A stretch of 64,000 nt of DNA, taken from the NCBI GenBank assembly GCA_963930645.1, contig OZ005650.1, positions 236,049,688 through 236,113,687 of the forward strand. Reading direction: 5' to 3'. Made by a program: the position numbers and the translations under genes. This DNA is from Salticus scenicus. Taxonomy: Eukaryota; Arthropoda; Arachnida; Araneae; Salticidae. Numbering within the stretch: the first letter of the stretch is position 1; each line of letters begins with the position of its first letter. The notes beneath the pieces were generated by a model, which was not told the origin of the DNA, did not search any database, and worked only from the letters and a program-made list of their open reading frames with translations. Below are positions 1-10,268 of the stretch, piece after piece.

Positions 1-299
1 CAGAACATTCACCTTACTAACTTGCTAATATAGAGATAACCTTATTCCCTTGCTCCTGTCTCTACTATTCCTTTATTCATTTGTTTTTAAAAGCAAAATA
101 TATATTCACATATATATATATTTTTTTTAACTGTGGTTTTTAGTGTTATTTATTGATTGTTAATTATATTATATATAATGTATTTGATTTTAGGATTAAA
201 ATATTAAAATTCTAATGCTTAACAATATTGTGGAAAAGAGTTTATATCTTTGATTCATCTTCTATCTATACACTCACTTTTATAAATAAGCTAGATAGC
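1..299. other. AT-rich stretch, nothing recognised
   Basis: No coding frame, RNA fold or repeat border was recognised. The 9-mer CTAGATAGC at 291-299 recurs at 827-835 on the other side of the following palindrome and may be its target duplication. Confidence 0.6.
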
Positions 300-411
300 A
301 ATTTAAAAGCATTTTAAAAAGTTGATTTTTATCTAAAATTACATTAAAATTACTGAAACCATATTAAAATCACCTTGTACGAGCACGTTCAGCTGCTTCC
401 CGCAGCCTTCA

Positions 412-557
412 TCAGGTACGCTGTAAGAACTGACGTTCCAGTGTTTTTGCTGCTTGCCTCCTCTAGCATATCACGCCACCTTGCGTCAATTTCAATTGGC
501 TCCATGTTACAGGAATCTTCATTCACCAAAATTTCGACAGCCTCACATTTTGTGGCG
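412..557 (-). pseudogene. C-terminal fragment of an unknown protein, left hairpin arm
   Basis: Read on the minus strand, the arm encodes ATKCEAVEILVNED, then EPIEIDARWRDMLEE. It then loses 11 bases relative to the right arm, which shifts the frame. With the 11 bases present, the frame would continue to a tandem TGA TGA stop at 409-414. I do not recognise the parent gene. The fragment resembles the last ~50 codons of a larger protein plus 3' UTR, so it is a copy of a gene end and not a complete gene. The stop and UTR shared by both arms argue for one source. No start codon or splice site belongs to it. Confidence 0.55.
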
Positions 558-590
558 TAAACACTAGCTCATCATAATAATTATTTTTAT

Positions 591-746
591 GCCACAAAAT
601 GTGAGACTGTCAAAATTTTGGCAAATGAAGATTCTTGCAACACAGAGCCAATTGAAATTGATGCAAGGTGGCATGCTATGCTAGAGGAGAAGCAGAAGAG
701 GCAAGCAGCAAAACCGCCTGAATGTCAGTTCTTATAGCATACCTGA
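591..746 (+). pseudogene. C-terminal fragment of the same unknown protein, right hairpin arm
   Basis: The plus strand encodes ATKCETVKILANED, then EPIEIDARWHAMLEE and a KQKRQAAK stretch that keeps the 11 bases missing from the left arm. A CAG to TAG change creates an early stop at 735-737, nine bases before the TGA TGA shared by both arms. Substitutions between the arms include several amino-acid changes, so neither arm seems to be under coding constraint now. The parent gene is not recognised. Confidence 0.55.
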
Positions 747-858
747 TGAAGGCCATGGGAAGCAGCTGAAAGCACTCGTACAAGGTGATTTTAATATGGT
801 TTTAGTAATTTTAATGTAATTTTAAACTAGATAGCTATAAGATTGGCATCAGATACTA

Positions 859-1190
859 GGAATTAGATGTTTTATTTTGACTTCATAAAGTAATTAATAA
901 ATTTTAGCAATGAAAAATAAATAATTTTGTTCAAAGCAAAAAATGCCCTGATCAGGAATTGAACCTGAGACCTATGGTTCAATGTGTAAATGCTGTACCA
1001 TTAAGCTAATTATGCTAATTCCTAAGCAACATAGTATTTCATTCAATGTTGATTTCATCCTCACATACTCTATTTTAACAGACTTGAGCAAAGAGAAATA
1101 CAACCCATGAGATGCATCAATCATATTGGATTGCAATATATTAAGAATTAGATGTTTCATTTCAACTTCGATAATTAATAAATTTTAGAA
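859..1190. repeat. Direct repeat pair flanking a tRNA-like sequence
   Basis: A block of about 45 bp beginning GAATTAGATGTTT and ending AATTAATAAATTTTAG occurs at about 859-905 and again at about 1143-1190 in the same direction. The tRNA-like sequence at 945-1012 lies between them. The second copy is also related in inverted orientation to 1325-1370. Confidence 0.6.
945..1012 (-). repeat. Degenerate tRNA-derived sequence (SINE or tRNA pseudogene)
   Basis: On the minus strand an A-box-like TAGCTTAATGGTA is followed by a good T arm, TCAGG-TTCAATT-CCTGA, which includes a B-box-like GGTTCAATTCC. The 3' acceptor half TCAGGGC is present, but the 5' half does not pair with it and no clean anticodon arm forms. 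This supports a tRNA-derived repeat and not a working tRNA. Confidence 0.55.
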
Positions 1191-1370
1191 TTGCAAGTTG
1201 AATAAATTAATAATTGAAAGTTGAAATGCTGGTTGGAAATTGGCCAGAATACCTCTGTGTTAGATTATTGCCATATTAAGTGATAGGTCCCAAGTTTGAG
1301 TCCTGGCCAAGGTATTTTTGACTCAGAATAAAATTATTCAGTTTTCAATTCTAAAATTTGTTAATCAGGT
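1172..1370 (+). repeat. tRNA-derived SINE-like element with inverted flanks
   Basis: TTGGCCAG at about 1240 pairs with CTGGCCAA at about 1297 like an acceptor stem. A B-box-like AAGTTTGAGTCC precedes the 3' half, and TACCTCTGTGTTAGA resembles a decayed A box. Outside this, 1172-1210 and 1325-1370 are inverted relatives of each other (AAATTTTAGAATTG). Functional tRNA is unlikely. Confidence 0.5.
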
Positions 1371-1855
1371 ACTAAAGTTTTACTCTGGAATTTGTTTCCT
1401 TTTAAAAATGACCTGTGAAATTTTTGTAGTTTTTTAATAGAATCTGACAAAGGAATTTGGACACATTACAGTGTATTGATATAATTCTTCAATTTACATT
1501 TTAAATATATCATGTTATTTTAAACAATGTGAAACTAAAATATGTTGCAGTTTCATGATAATGTCTTTTCTACATCTACAGGTTGTTTACAAGCAATACA
1601 AAATAATTAAAATGTATTATTATCTGTATTTTAAAAAATGCATAAAAGGCATTTTAGTGATTGATTGTGATTATATACATTAGAACAACAGTAAATGTTT
1701 CTTCTGATACCAGCCTAACTAATATTACAGTATATAAAAATCAACTGGTGGATACTGCTTGCAATATTTTTTATGTAACATTTATATTAAACTGTCAGTT
1801 TTGTTGCAATTATTTTGATTTAGAGTTTATGTTAATTATATAAAATATTTTGCAG
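1371..1855 (+). other. Upstream intron-like sequence with 3' splice site
   Basis: AT-rich sequence with no coding frame recognised. It ends in AATATTTTGCAG (AG at 1854-1855), a good 3' splice site directly before the long open exon. An upstream exon of that gene probably lies outside the window or is too short to recognise. Confidence 0.45.
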
Positions 1856-1874
1856 GTTTTGTTCGAGAATCAAG

Positions 1875-3236
1875 ATGATTTTTTCTTCTAATTACAATTA
1901 CAGTTTGACTCACAGAGCTAGTATTGCAGTTATTGCTTCACTTTGGAATCAGCATGATGTTACTACATATATAAAGAATTCAATTTTGGATACTCCTGAT
2001 ACAAAAATATGGAAAAGTTTAGAGGATAATGTAATTTCTTCACTCCATGAAATTATATTGCCAAATGAATTGAAATCCTTATTAAATGATTTAGTGCAAT
2101 CTATGGGAACTGAGATAATTAAATGGATATGGTTAACTCGGTCAACTTTTCAAGCCTGTTCTTATTTACCAAATTCAGTAACATTTGTATGGACTGAAAG
2201 TGGAAGTTTAGATTACACTAAAACAACTCAATTAATTATTGAATCTAGTTCTAATGAAGTATTATGTTATTCTCTAGCTTGTATATTTTGTATTGAAGAC
2301 ATTATTTTAAAGTTTTACCCAAGTGGGGGAATTTCAGTTTATGAGAAAATTAGTCGGGATCTTTGTGCTGTAGAATCCAAAGCTGTGATATTTTGGACAT
2401 ATTATTTAAGAAATGAACTTAGAATACTGATGTCTTTAACAGAATATTGTGGGGTAAAAAATGCTTATGAGTTTGGATTTTACTTTCTGTTAGATTCAAG
2501 ATGTGTACCTTTTCTCAGTTATTTTTTGAAACTCATACAGCCAGAAAGAAAACAGAAATTTGTAATTGAAGCTTTAAAATATTTTCTAAAGATGTATTCC
2601 ACGAGACATCATAACAATGGGAATGTTGTTGAACTACTTTTCAGTTACCTGGATGATGATCCTTTTACTGTTTACCAGATAATTAATGAAAATTGTATGT
2701 ATGTGCTTAATTCGCTTATGGAATGGCCCTGCCAAGGCACTTTTATGCCAATTGCTTGTTCTTTCTGGGACAGTTTATCAATTTTAGATTATTTAAATTT
2801 GTTACAAGATCTTGCTGAATATGTATCCAGGTATAATGTCAGTAATATTTACAAAAATCTTTTCAGGCAGTTTTGGAAATTTTCACCGCCCCATTTTAAG
2901 GAGTATATTAAAAGCAAGTGCTTGTCTGGAACTTTCTTAAGTCGATTATTTTTGTATGGAAACACTGATGAAATAATACAAATAATTTTCAATGATTGTT
3001 CTGCTGAGGAAAGAGAGCACATGATTTTTTATTTTGAAGGTATGAATATTTGTGATCTATTAGTTAAAAAAGCTAGGTGGGATTCTCTTAAGTTGTTTGT
3101 AAAAAATTGTATACAAGACCAGTCTACTTTACAGGAATTTTTAAAACACTATAAGAGTGAGAAACTTTATTTTTGTAGTGAAGAGGTTAAATTAAGAGCT
3201 CCGATATTGTTTGAAAAATTGAATGAATGGTATTAA
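1875..3236 (+). CDS. Unrecognised 453-residue protein, probable helical repeat fold
   Basis: One uninterrupted frame of 453 codons in very AT-rich DNA, so it is almost certainly a real or recently real gene. I do not recognise a catalytic motif, signal peptide or clear membrane segment. The sequence is rich in W, F, Y, L, I and C and reads as successive amphipathic helices. The C-terminal third (about residues 315-450) has loosely repeated blocks of about 35 residues with a pattern like C..LV....W.sLk.F...C, as in KARWDSLKLFVKNC. This suggests an alpha-solenoid, by inference only. The start ATG follows a 3' splice site by 19 bases. The frame stays open back to that site, so the ATG at 1875 may be internal to a longer protein. 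The stop is TAA after LNEWY. Candidate poly(A) signals follow within about 250 bases. It could belong to a lineage-expanded arachnid family, but I cannot show this. Confidence 0.8.
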   Translation: MIFSSNYNYSLTHRASIAVIASLWNQHDVTTYIKNSILDTPDTKIWKSLEDNVISSLHEIILPNELKSLLNDLVQSMGTEIIKWIWLTRSTFQACSYLPNSVTFVWTESGSLDYTKTTQLIIESSSNEVLCYSLACIFCIEDIILKFYPSGGISVYEKISRDLCAVESKAVIFWTYYLRNELRILMSLTEYCGVKNAYEFGFYFLLDSRCVPFLSYFLKLIQPERKQKFVIEALKYFLKMYSTRHHNNGNVVELLFSYLDDDPFTVYQIINENCMYVLNSLMEWPCQGTFMPIACSFWDSLSILDYLNLLQDLAEYVSRYNVSNIYKNLFRQFWKFSPPHFKEYIKSKCLSGTFLSRLFLYGNTDEIIQIIFNDCSAEEREHMIFYFEGMNICDLLVKKARWDSLKLFVKNCIQDQSTLQEFLKHYKSEKLYFCSEEVKLRAPILFEKLNEWY

Positions 3237-3854
3237 AACTTTTGATGGATGCAGTAGGAGATTTTTATAAAACACACTTTGAGTTCAAATGTTGTGTTAT
3301 TATGAAGTTTTACATTATGTAGATCAGAGATCGCCAACCTTATCAATTTTGAGGACCACTAGATTCGTAATATTCTTCTATTAAATTTATAATATAAATT
3401 CCCATGGACCACTATTATTATTTATTAAGAAACAGAGATATATTCTTAGAAATAAAGATTAAAGAACACCCATTGCATAAATAAAAAATAAACTCATTTT
3501 ATACAAAATGTTATGAATGCTTATTTTTTTATAAGAAAAAAATCGCACAAATTTGCTGTTAAAACTTGTGTAAGACTTTTTCATTGCTTTATCACTCAAT
3601 AATAGTAATAGATATTCACTTTTTATAATTAGCCAACTATGAGATCATGGTATAGACAGGAATAGTTTTCAATTAGCCTCTTTCAATCTATCTTATGCTT
3701 GTAATGGGCATATGTCAAAGTTCAATCTTATGGAAAGGCATTATTACAGTGCATGAAGATATCTGTGATGAGAAAAAACATTATTTTTTGGTTCTCATCA
3801 CCTAACTTTTCCTCATATCTTTAGATATAACTACTCACTTACATAACATCTTCT
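3237..3854. other. 3' flank of gene 1, possible hAT end
   Basis: No second gene is visible. At 3325 CAGAGATCGCCAACC resembles a hAT-type terminal repeat, but no inverted partner was found, so it would be a truncated end. Confidence 0.35.
3451..3493 (+). terminator. Candidate poly(A) signals of gene 1
   Basis: AATAAA occurs at 3451-3456 and again at about 3479-3484 and 3487-3492, 215-255 bases after the TAA stop. In AT-rich DNA such hexamers arise by chance, so this rests on position alone. Confidence 0.35.
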
Positions 3855-4352
3855 GGGTCATTCCATGTCAAATTAACATTAAAAAAAGCTGTATTTTAAC
3901 CTGACCCTTTCATATTTTTATGAAATCGGGCTCATTTGTTTGTTCTACAGAGAAATGAATAATGTATACCAATTAATAAGCCCCAATCTTTTTTAGTTTT
4001 TGATATACAGAGCTGTAAAAAATGGAAACTTTCAAAATTCTTGTATTACAGATATGCCCATATTTTATTACCTAATTGATTTAGAGACATAAATTTTGTG
4101 TCATTAGAAAGCATTTAATACACACTTTAAAATGATGTATCACATGCACATATTTAAATTTTTTTCATTTCAAGGTCAGATATTTTGATCTTTGACTTTC
4201 AATATCTCAAAAAGCATATATTTAATTTTCATTTAAAATTTATATGTTATTTTTACATTTATCGTCTATAATTAGTGAAAGTTTCAGCATGGGATGAGCG
4301 TGGGAGGCTAAATTAAAAATTAAAATGCAACCTTCCATCAGTATTTTCATAC
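3855..4352 (+). repeat. Dispersed ~495 bp repeat, copy 1
   Basis: Begins GGGTCATTCCATGTCAAA. It is the diverged inverted counterpart of 8770-9264. Shared landmarks are the CCCATATTTTATTACCTAAT stretch, CATTAGAAAGCATTTAATAC, a segment around TTTGACTTTCAATATCTC, and CCATCAGTATTTT at the end. No coding frame is kept. The element type is unknown. Confidence 0.7.
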
Positions 4353-5160
4353 TAACGTAACATAAGTTTTACAAAATAATTTTGCAAGTACAATAAAATA
4401 CACAATGTAAATGAAACTTGATTGCAATTTTCAATAACTCACATTCAATATTTGTACCCTATCTATTGGTGATTAATTATAATTGAAACATAGGTACTGT
4501 TTAGTTCCTCAGAAAAGAAAAATAAAATAATGGCCTTACAACAGTCTGAGTAATTTTTGGTAGCTTTCTATCATTAATATTAATACATTGTTTTTATTAT
4601 TATTAATAATATTATGTATCAGTGTCAGTTAATACAGTGAAGACACTTACAAAAAAGGTTAGTTTTGTGTTATTTAAAGGAGGCTTTTAAACAATTCAAG
4701 ACAGAATCCAGATATTAAAATCGGATTTTTTACATTAGCAGAACAAAAACAGAAAAACCTGCATTTTAGCTGTCGGGCAAGTGGAACATAATCTGTCTAT
4801 GTTTGTCATACACATGAAAATGTCATAATGCTGATTTGGCAAAATTTGTAGAAATTGAGTAAAGAAGAAATGAATCAATTTAATCCATACCATAATTGAT
4901 TAAATTTTATTGGTTTGTAATCCCATAACTGCTACTGTGAAAACTTACACTCTATCTTCTGAAGAGATGTTCAATGCTTGTGCATTTTTTAAATTAATTG
5001 TAAAAATTAGTTACCACTGCAAAATGCCCCAAATCTTTGTAAATATATTTATACTAAAATAAGTGGTTTTTTTTTAAGACAAAATAGGAAAGGGATGTAT
5101 TATTATTATTATTTAATCATTTTAAATTTAGATTTTATTAGGATTTAAGTTACTTATATT
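4353..5160. other. AT-rich stretch, nothing recognised
   Basis: No frame, hairpin or terminal repeat was recognised apart from short ATT/TAT microsatellite-like runs near 4590-4610 and 5100-5115. Confidence 0.5.
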
Positions 5161-6166
5161 TTCAATCTATTAAAAACCAGAGATTAATGCCCCCTCCCAC
5201 CCTCACCTGCCACACACATGTATCAATACTAGCTGATCTCTGCTGTTTAAGCCTTAAATTGTTGTACTTAGCAGCACTTTTAAAAGGAATGCTCAGCCAG
5301 CAGATTAACATTTCAAAACTGCAAGCTTTCATCATTCAGTTTCCCTTTTATTATTTCTCTATATATATTAAAAAAAAGTAACTGTCCCTGGCGTCAATTT
5401 TTTTTGTCTGCGACAGCATCTTCTCGCGGAGGGCAAAGTGCTCTGCATCATGAGAGGTATCAGTGTATTCCGACTGCTTCAAGGAAGGCATTTCAGCTGC
5501 TTAGAAATTTCTATCATTTTAATTAACGAAGTTATTAAGAAAAACGTTGGGTTTATGAAGGTACTCTATTTGCCACCGGAGGGAAAAGTTTCTCTTATGA
5601 CGTTTTTTTTTTTTCAGTGTCTCTGACGTCACTTTCCTGAGGAAAATTAAAATGTGATCAATGGTGTAAATAAGAAAATTGAAATATTAGCATCTTTGAG
5701 ATGCTCTAAAGAAAAAAATATTTAGAAAAGCAAAACATGAAAATAACCGATATTTTAAAAACATTAAGTAAAAATTTAATAAAAATGAAATGAAAATTGG
5801 TTTATATTTTTATTTTATATCATTAGTTAAGTTTATACTATTAGTTTAGTTTATATTTTAACGTTAGACGAAAAAGATTTAGTAATGAATATAATAATTA
5901 TGTTAAACAACAATTGATATAAATTTAGAAGTTAAGCCTAGAATTTTTTTTAATGAAATTTACGAGACAATAACATAGATTACTTTATATAAAGATTTAG
6001 TTTTTTCACTCAAAATATATTTAAAATGATGGATCTTTACTATGACCAATTTAGCTATTTTTAAAATTTAGAAATGAAGAAACTCGTACGTTTTTCGCCA
6101 AGGAATTCATTTACGCAACTACAATAGTCATTTTAACTCTAGCCATGCATTAAATACAGAGAAAAA
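5161..6166. other. Unassigned stretch with a slightly GC-richer patch
   Basis: 5187-5640 is less AT-biased than its surroundings and holds GTGTCTCTGACGTCACTTTC near 5617, but only short frames and no splice pattern. The rest is AT-rich with no structure seen. Confidence 0.4.
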
Positions 6167-6204
6167 GGTACTTACGTATTAACGCCACCGCAGCTAGGTA
6201 CAAC

Positions 6205-6472
6205 TAAGACTACTATATAACAGGCTGAATCATTCGCCGCCATTTGTGCGTCAAGTCCGTCATAGCTAAACTTAAGATTACTATATAACAGTCTTATATA
6301 GTTTCATATAATAATCTTATATGGTAGTTCGTCACTGCCAAACCGAAGACTATTATACAATAGTCTTATATAATCTCATATAATAGTCATATACAATAGT
6401 CTTAGTTTTAGCAATGACGGACTTGACGTATAAATGGCGGCGAATGATTCAGCCTGTTATATAGTAGTCTTA
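6205..6472. mobile_element. Palindromic MITE with 8-bp target duplication
   Basis: Terminal repeats TAAGACTACTATATAACAGG ... extend for about 70 bp (the GGCTGAATCATTCGCCGCC segment is mirrored). The direct 8-mers GGTACAAC at 6197-6204 and 6473-6480 flank it exactly, so it is a genuine insertion. Short internal TCTTATATAAT-type repeats fill the centre. An 8-bp duplication fits hAT-like mobilisation, although the termini are not typical hAT. Confidence 0.8.
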
Positions 6473-6479
6473 GGTACAA

Positions 6480-6665
6480 CTATAGTATCTCCCCACAACT
6501 GAATTTAGCGATTTTTCTTTGGCGCCGTTTTGAACGATAACGATGTCGTTCTGGACTCTTTGAGATATAATATGGCAGCCTGCATGCTGCTTATTTTGGA
6601 TTTATGATTTTATGATTTATGATTTAGTCATAATCGCCAAATTCAGTTGTGGGGAGATACTATAG
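6480..6665. mobile_element. MITE with ~33 bp TIRs (stand-alone copy of a family also in both Helitrons)
   Basis: Left CTATAGTATCTCCCCACAAC and right GTTGTGGGGAGATACTATAG are perfect mirror ends, continuing into TGAATTTAGCGATT / AATCGCCAAATTCA. The interior contains TTTGGCGCCGTTTTGAACGA and repeated ATTTATGATTT motifs. A TA at each tip allows a Tc1/mariner-type target. The same family sits at 24427-24681 and 43729-43971. It starts on the last base of the right target duplication of its neighbour. Confidence 0.85.
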
Positions 6666-6800
6666 ATGTTCACTCTGATAAATAAGATTCCAAAAGATGT
6701 CTCGCTGTCCCCTTATGTCTCTTGTGTGCAAACAACAAGATTACTCTTTATTGGCGCATTAGCGCAACTTCTGCTACGGTGGCGTTAATAGGTAAGTACC

Positions 6801-7453
6801 GAGAAAAATTATAAAATAGAGCAATAATAATAATAATATTCACAACCTATTTTTGTTTTTTAAGCATTGATGTAAAACTTTGCAGAAAACAGGATTTAAT
6901 TTAATACAACAGGACTTTTTTTTTTTCCTTTTGTCTATTTTTCCATGTAATGGAATGAAGTAACTGCATTGCTAAAATATTTTAGTTACACCTAATACAA
7001 GACCTCACTGCCAGATTTTAAATTTTTCATTTATTTTGACGATGACTTAAATTATCTATCTCAGTTATGCATGTCAAGATTTTGCGGGAAAAGTCTAAGC
7101 TACTTCGGTGCCAAATTTAAAATTTCGCCAAAAGGTTAAACTGTTTCATTGCTTTAGCACATTTTTTTTTTTTTTTTTTTTTTTCAATTTTATTTTAAAT
7201 ATTTTTTAACTTAATTCAAGAGAGAGAAAAAAGAACATTTTTTATTTGAGCTAAATATACAAAATATCTCCAGGTAAAATATTATCCGTACTAATAGAAA
7301 GAAAATGGCTAAAGTAGTTTTTCCTGTACCTTTGATGTCTCTATAAATTAAATTAAATTATATTATCCAATATCATTATATTTCATTCTCCACACGCATT
7401 TTTTATTTTCTAAATTCAATATTATATAATATATATGTAAAAAAATCAAGGTG
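6801..7453. other. AT-rich stretch, nothing recognised
   Basis: Contains a run of more than 20 T at about 7162-7184. No gene or element end was recognised. Confidence 0.5.
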
Positions 7454-7676
7454 TAACCAGTACACATCCAGAAGTTGTAGCCAACAAATATTTAGAAGCC
7501 AATCATTAACACAAGTTCAGGAGATATCGCCAACAACTATTAAGATGTCATGTTCAATATATACCAGTAGATATCGCCAACAATAATAATTATTCAGAAT
7601 ATATCGCCAACAAGTATTCAGGAGCCTTCAAGAATATTTATTCAGAAAATATTGTCAACAAACATTCAAAAGCCAT
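7454..7676 (+). repeat. Degenerate ~25 bp tandem repeat
   Basis: About seven imperfect units share TTCAGGAGATATCGCCAACAA followed by a short AT spacer (for example near 7516, 7566, 7595 and 7640). Units differ by several substitutions and lengths. Confidence 0.65.
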
Positions 7677-8500
7677 CCAATTTATGAATGGTGATGGTCT
7701 ATCTTGAATACTCCAAATCGGCAATTCGTTTTTACAATATAATCAAGGATGAATTTTTTGCTTATCAGTAGGTTTCGAAAAGTGTGATTTTTTTTCTCCC
7801 CCCGATTTAACTTAGTATTTAATATAGTTTAAGAAATGGTAAAATCCGATATTGACGGGCATCTTGGCACATTCATGGCAACAATGCAAAATCGCTATCT
7901 GAAAGAAATTGTCCTGTCGTACTACTACTAATGAAATGTTTAAAATAATTGCAATAATCACATAAGATATTTAATTTCAATAGATCTGACTAAATCATAT
8001 TCTGGAAAAATGCACTTTAAAAAGTTGCATGTTTACTGTTGTAAGAACCATTTTAAACCTTGTACATTAGAAATAAATGCAGAGTGTTACATATTGCCCT
8101 AAATTAACTAAAAAAAATTTAGTAGTAAAAAATATAGACATTAGAAAAAATAAGTTCATAATTTCTTTAATCAAGCAATAATACCCGAAAAATTCATCGT
8201 CCAACAATGACAAAAATGTAACAAGTGGAACGTATACCAAAGCTGTAGTGCTAAATCGTTTAGATAAGAATTTCTCTCTGTTCTAAACAGTTAGTGCAGT
8301 GCTATCGTTGTTTATTTTGTGTGTCTAGCTGTTTAACATATGTTTTCTCTCAAAATAATGGCAAATTGTTATTAAACTGTCGAACGTTAAGACAGATTTT
8401 TCACATATTTTAAACGATATAATATTAAATATTGTGTATTTCAATGTGATACCATATATGGTGGATTTCTATAATATTGTTCAACTTTGCTCTTGTGTTA
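7677..8500. other. Possible body of a Helitron-like element
   Basis: No coding frame. This lies upstream of the Helitron-like 3' end at 8647-8650 and may belong to it, but no TC-type 5' end could be placed. Confidence 0.3.
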
Positions 8501-8514
8501 TGTATTATTAATAT

Positions 8515-8650
8515 TCCAATTCAATGAAAGGCAAAGTTGCGAATAGTCGGGCAAAATCCAGCAGGGGTTAATGAGCGAAGCAAGTCGGGGTGAGGGAAAG
8601 CCTTCCTCGGGGGTTGGTGAGCGGAGCGAGCAGGGAGCAGAGCCCCCTAG
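8515..8650 (+). mobile_element. Helitron-like 3' terminus
   Basis: The GC-rich tail GAGCGGAGCGAGCAGGGAGC then AGAGCCCCCTAG ends at 8650 and is followed by T. An imperfect GGG..GC/GC..CCC hairpin lies just before CTAG. Hairpin plus CTAG, inserted before T, is the known Helitron 3' signature. No Rep/helicase coding is seen, so it is non-autonomous or truncated. Confidence 0.65.
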
Positions 8651-8769
8651 TTTTTTAAATATTTTGTAATTATTAATTACAAAAACGTTGTGATTAAATG
8701 TTTTCCTTTTAGAGATTTTCTATACATGCTAAGTTGGCCCGCCCAAATGAAATCTTAAAATATTCTATA

Positions 8770-9264
8770 GTTTCAGTACAAAAATACTGATTGAGGGTTA
8801 CATTTTAATTTATAACTCAACATCTCATAGCCATCCCATGTTGAAACTTGTAATAATTATAGACAATAAACGTAAGAATAATGTATAATTTTTAAAAGAA
8901 AATTAAGTATGAACTTTTTGAGATATCGAAGGTCAAAGGTTAAAATATTTGACCTTGAAATGAAATTTTAAACAATATCTGCATGTGATATATCATTGTT
9001 AAAGCCTGTATTAAATGCTTTCTAATGATACCAAACTTATGCCTCTAAGTCAATTAGGTAACAAAATATGGGCACATGTATAGTATAAGAATTTTGAAAA
9101 TTTGCATTTTTTACCCATTTTTGCAGCCTTGTATAGCAAAAACTAAATGAGATGATTAATTGGTATACATACATTTCTATATAGAATAAATAAATAGCCC
9201 AATTTCATAAAAATCTGAGGGGGGGTCATGTTTTTAGCTGTGTTGATCTGACATGAAATGACCC
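8770..9264 (-). repeat. Dispersed ~495 bp repeat, copy 2 (inverted)
   Basis: Inverted relative of 3855-4352, ending ACATGAAATGACCC. Landmarks include GGTTAAAATATTTGACCTTG and CAATTAGGTAACAAAATATG. The pair encloses 4.4 kb that includes the nested MITE cluster. Confidence 0.7.
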
Positions 9265-10268
9265 TTCTACTTTACAAGTTCATTTCATATGTTTATATTA
9301 ATTTTGTCATTTTCATTGAATAACTTGCCTAATTTAATTAAAATATTATAAATTAAATTATATTTAAGTTATTTATTTCTCAGCTAAATAAATTCTATTT
9401 CAATAATTTAAATTAAAATTATTACTTTGTTTACATTATAAGCAATCTTTTTCATCCAACATCTTTGTTTACCAATGCTATAGTGATTCAATTTCCATAA
9501 TGATGTTTTTCACACTAAATGGCAACATCATGCTTAATCGATTTATATTTAAATAACTATTGTAATCATTTCTTTTGCATTCTAGGTAATTAATTATATT
9601 CTTGTCAACTCTCTTTTATTTCAAGGAAGACTCCCTGGCACTGTTTTCCACTCACCTTTGTTTTCATATATATTTCTTCCTTTTTTTGGAGCATTTTAAA
9701 GTTATGCATATAATTTATAAAAAACTTCAACAAATCTTAGCAAGATTTTCATTTTGCTGAAAAAAATGTTCTTTCATCTCAACAGATAACATTATTCTTA
9801 ATTAATAATTATTATATTTTTGCTTAATAATTAAATTTCATTTATACATATATGTTTTTGACAATTTAAACCATGGATTAAACTATTAAAAACTGACATA
9901 TGTTGAAAACCTGTTGATGTTGTCTAGGCCTAAAAATGCTGCCTATTGCTTATAGAATCTCTCTCTCTTTTTTTTTTTTTTTTATCTTTAAATGTTGGCA
10001 AGTATATTTGTAAGCATTTTTGGTTTCTTGGTCAATTACCTACATAAAAACATATTTTTTTTTTATCAGTTCGCTATTTAAAAATTGACATTTTCAGTGA
10101 TCTATCACAGAAAAAATATTTAGAATATTTAAGGGTAATTTTATAATCATGAACTTACACTTACAATGAGGTAAGCCAATTATTTTACTTACAATTGTGT
10201 GATAAGCTGCATATTCAAACTTTTTTTTTTATAACTAACTGTGTACCTAGCCATGCATTGCTGTGGCT
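9265..10268. other. AT-rich stretch, nothing recognised
   Basis: No coding frame or terminal repeat was recognised. Holds T runs near 9969 and 10056. Confidence 0.5.

Larger units (their letters stand above)
335..824. repeat. Near-perfect large palindrome (gene-derived hairpin locus)
   Basis: Two arms of about 220 bp face each other around a short centre at about 558-588. The left arm reads TACATTAAAATTACTGAAAC onward, and its reverse complement is found at the right end with scattered mismatches and one 11-base length difference. Both arms carry the same coding tail and the same 3' flanking sequence of an unknown gene, in inverted orientation. The 9-mer CTAGATAGC flanks it on both sides (291-299 and 827-835) as a direct repeat. 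A transcript across it would fold into one long hairpin. Whether it is transcribed cannot be seen. Confidence 0.85.
6167..6800. mobile_element. Outer TIR element holding two nested MITEs
   Basis: Left end GGTACTTACGTATTAACGCC (6167) and right end GGCGTTAATAGGTAAGTACC (to 6800) are inverted copies, extending into CACCGCAGC / GCTACGGTG. Between them lie two complete smaller inverted-repeat elements (6205-6472 and 6480-6665). The outer element without them would be about 180 bp. It has no coding capacity, and the superfamily is unassigned. Confidence 0.7.

Noticed and set aside
404..420. CTGATGA box resembling a hammerhead ribozyme core on the minus strand
   Set aside because: It is the tandem TGA stop of the coding fragment. 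Stem I does not pair with the region after the putative cleavage site.
5160..5640. Possible gene in a GC-richer patch
   Set aside because: Only two short unrelated frames, no splice pattern and no recognisable peptide.
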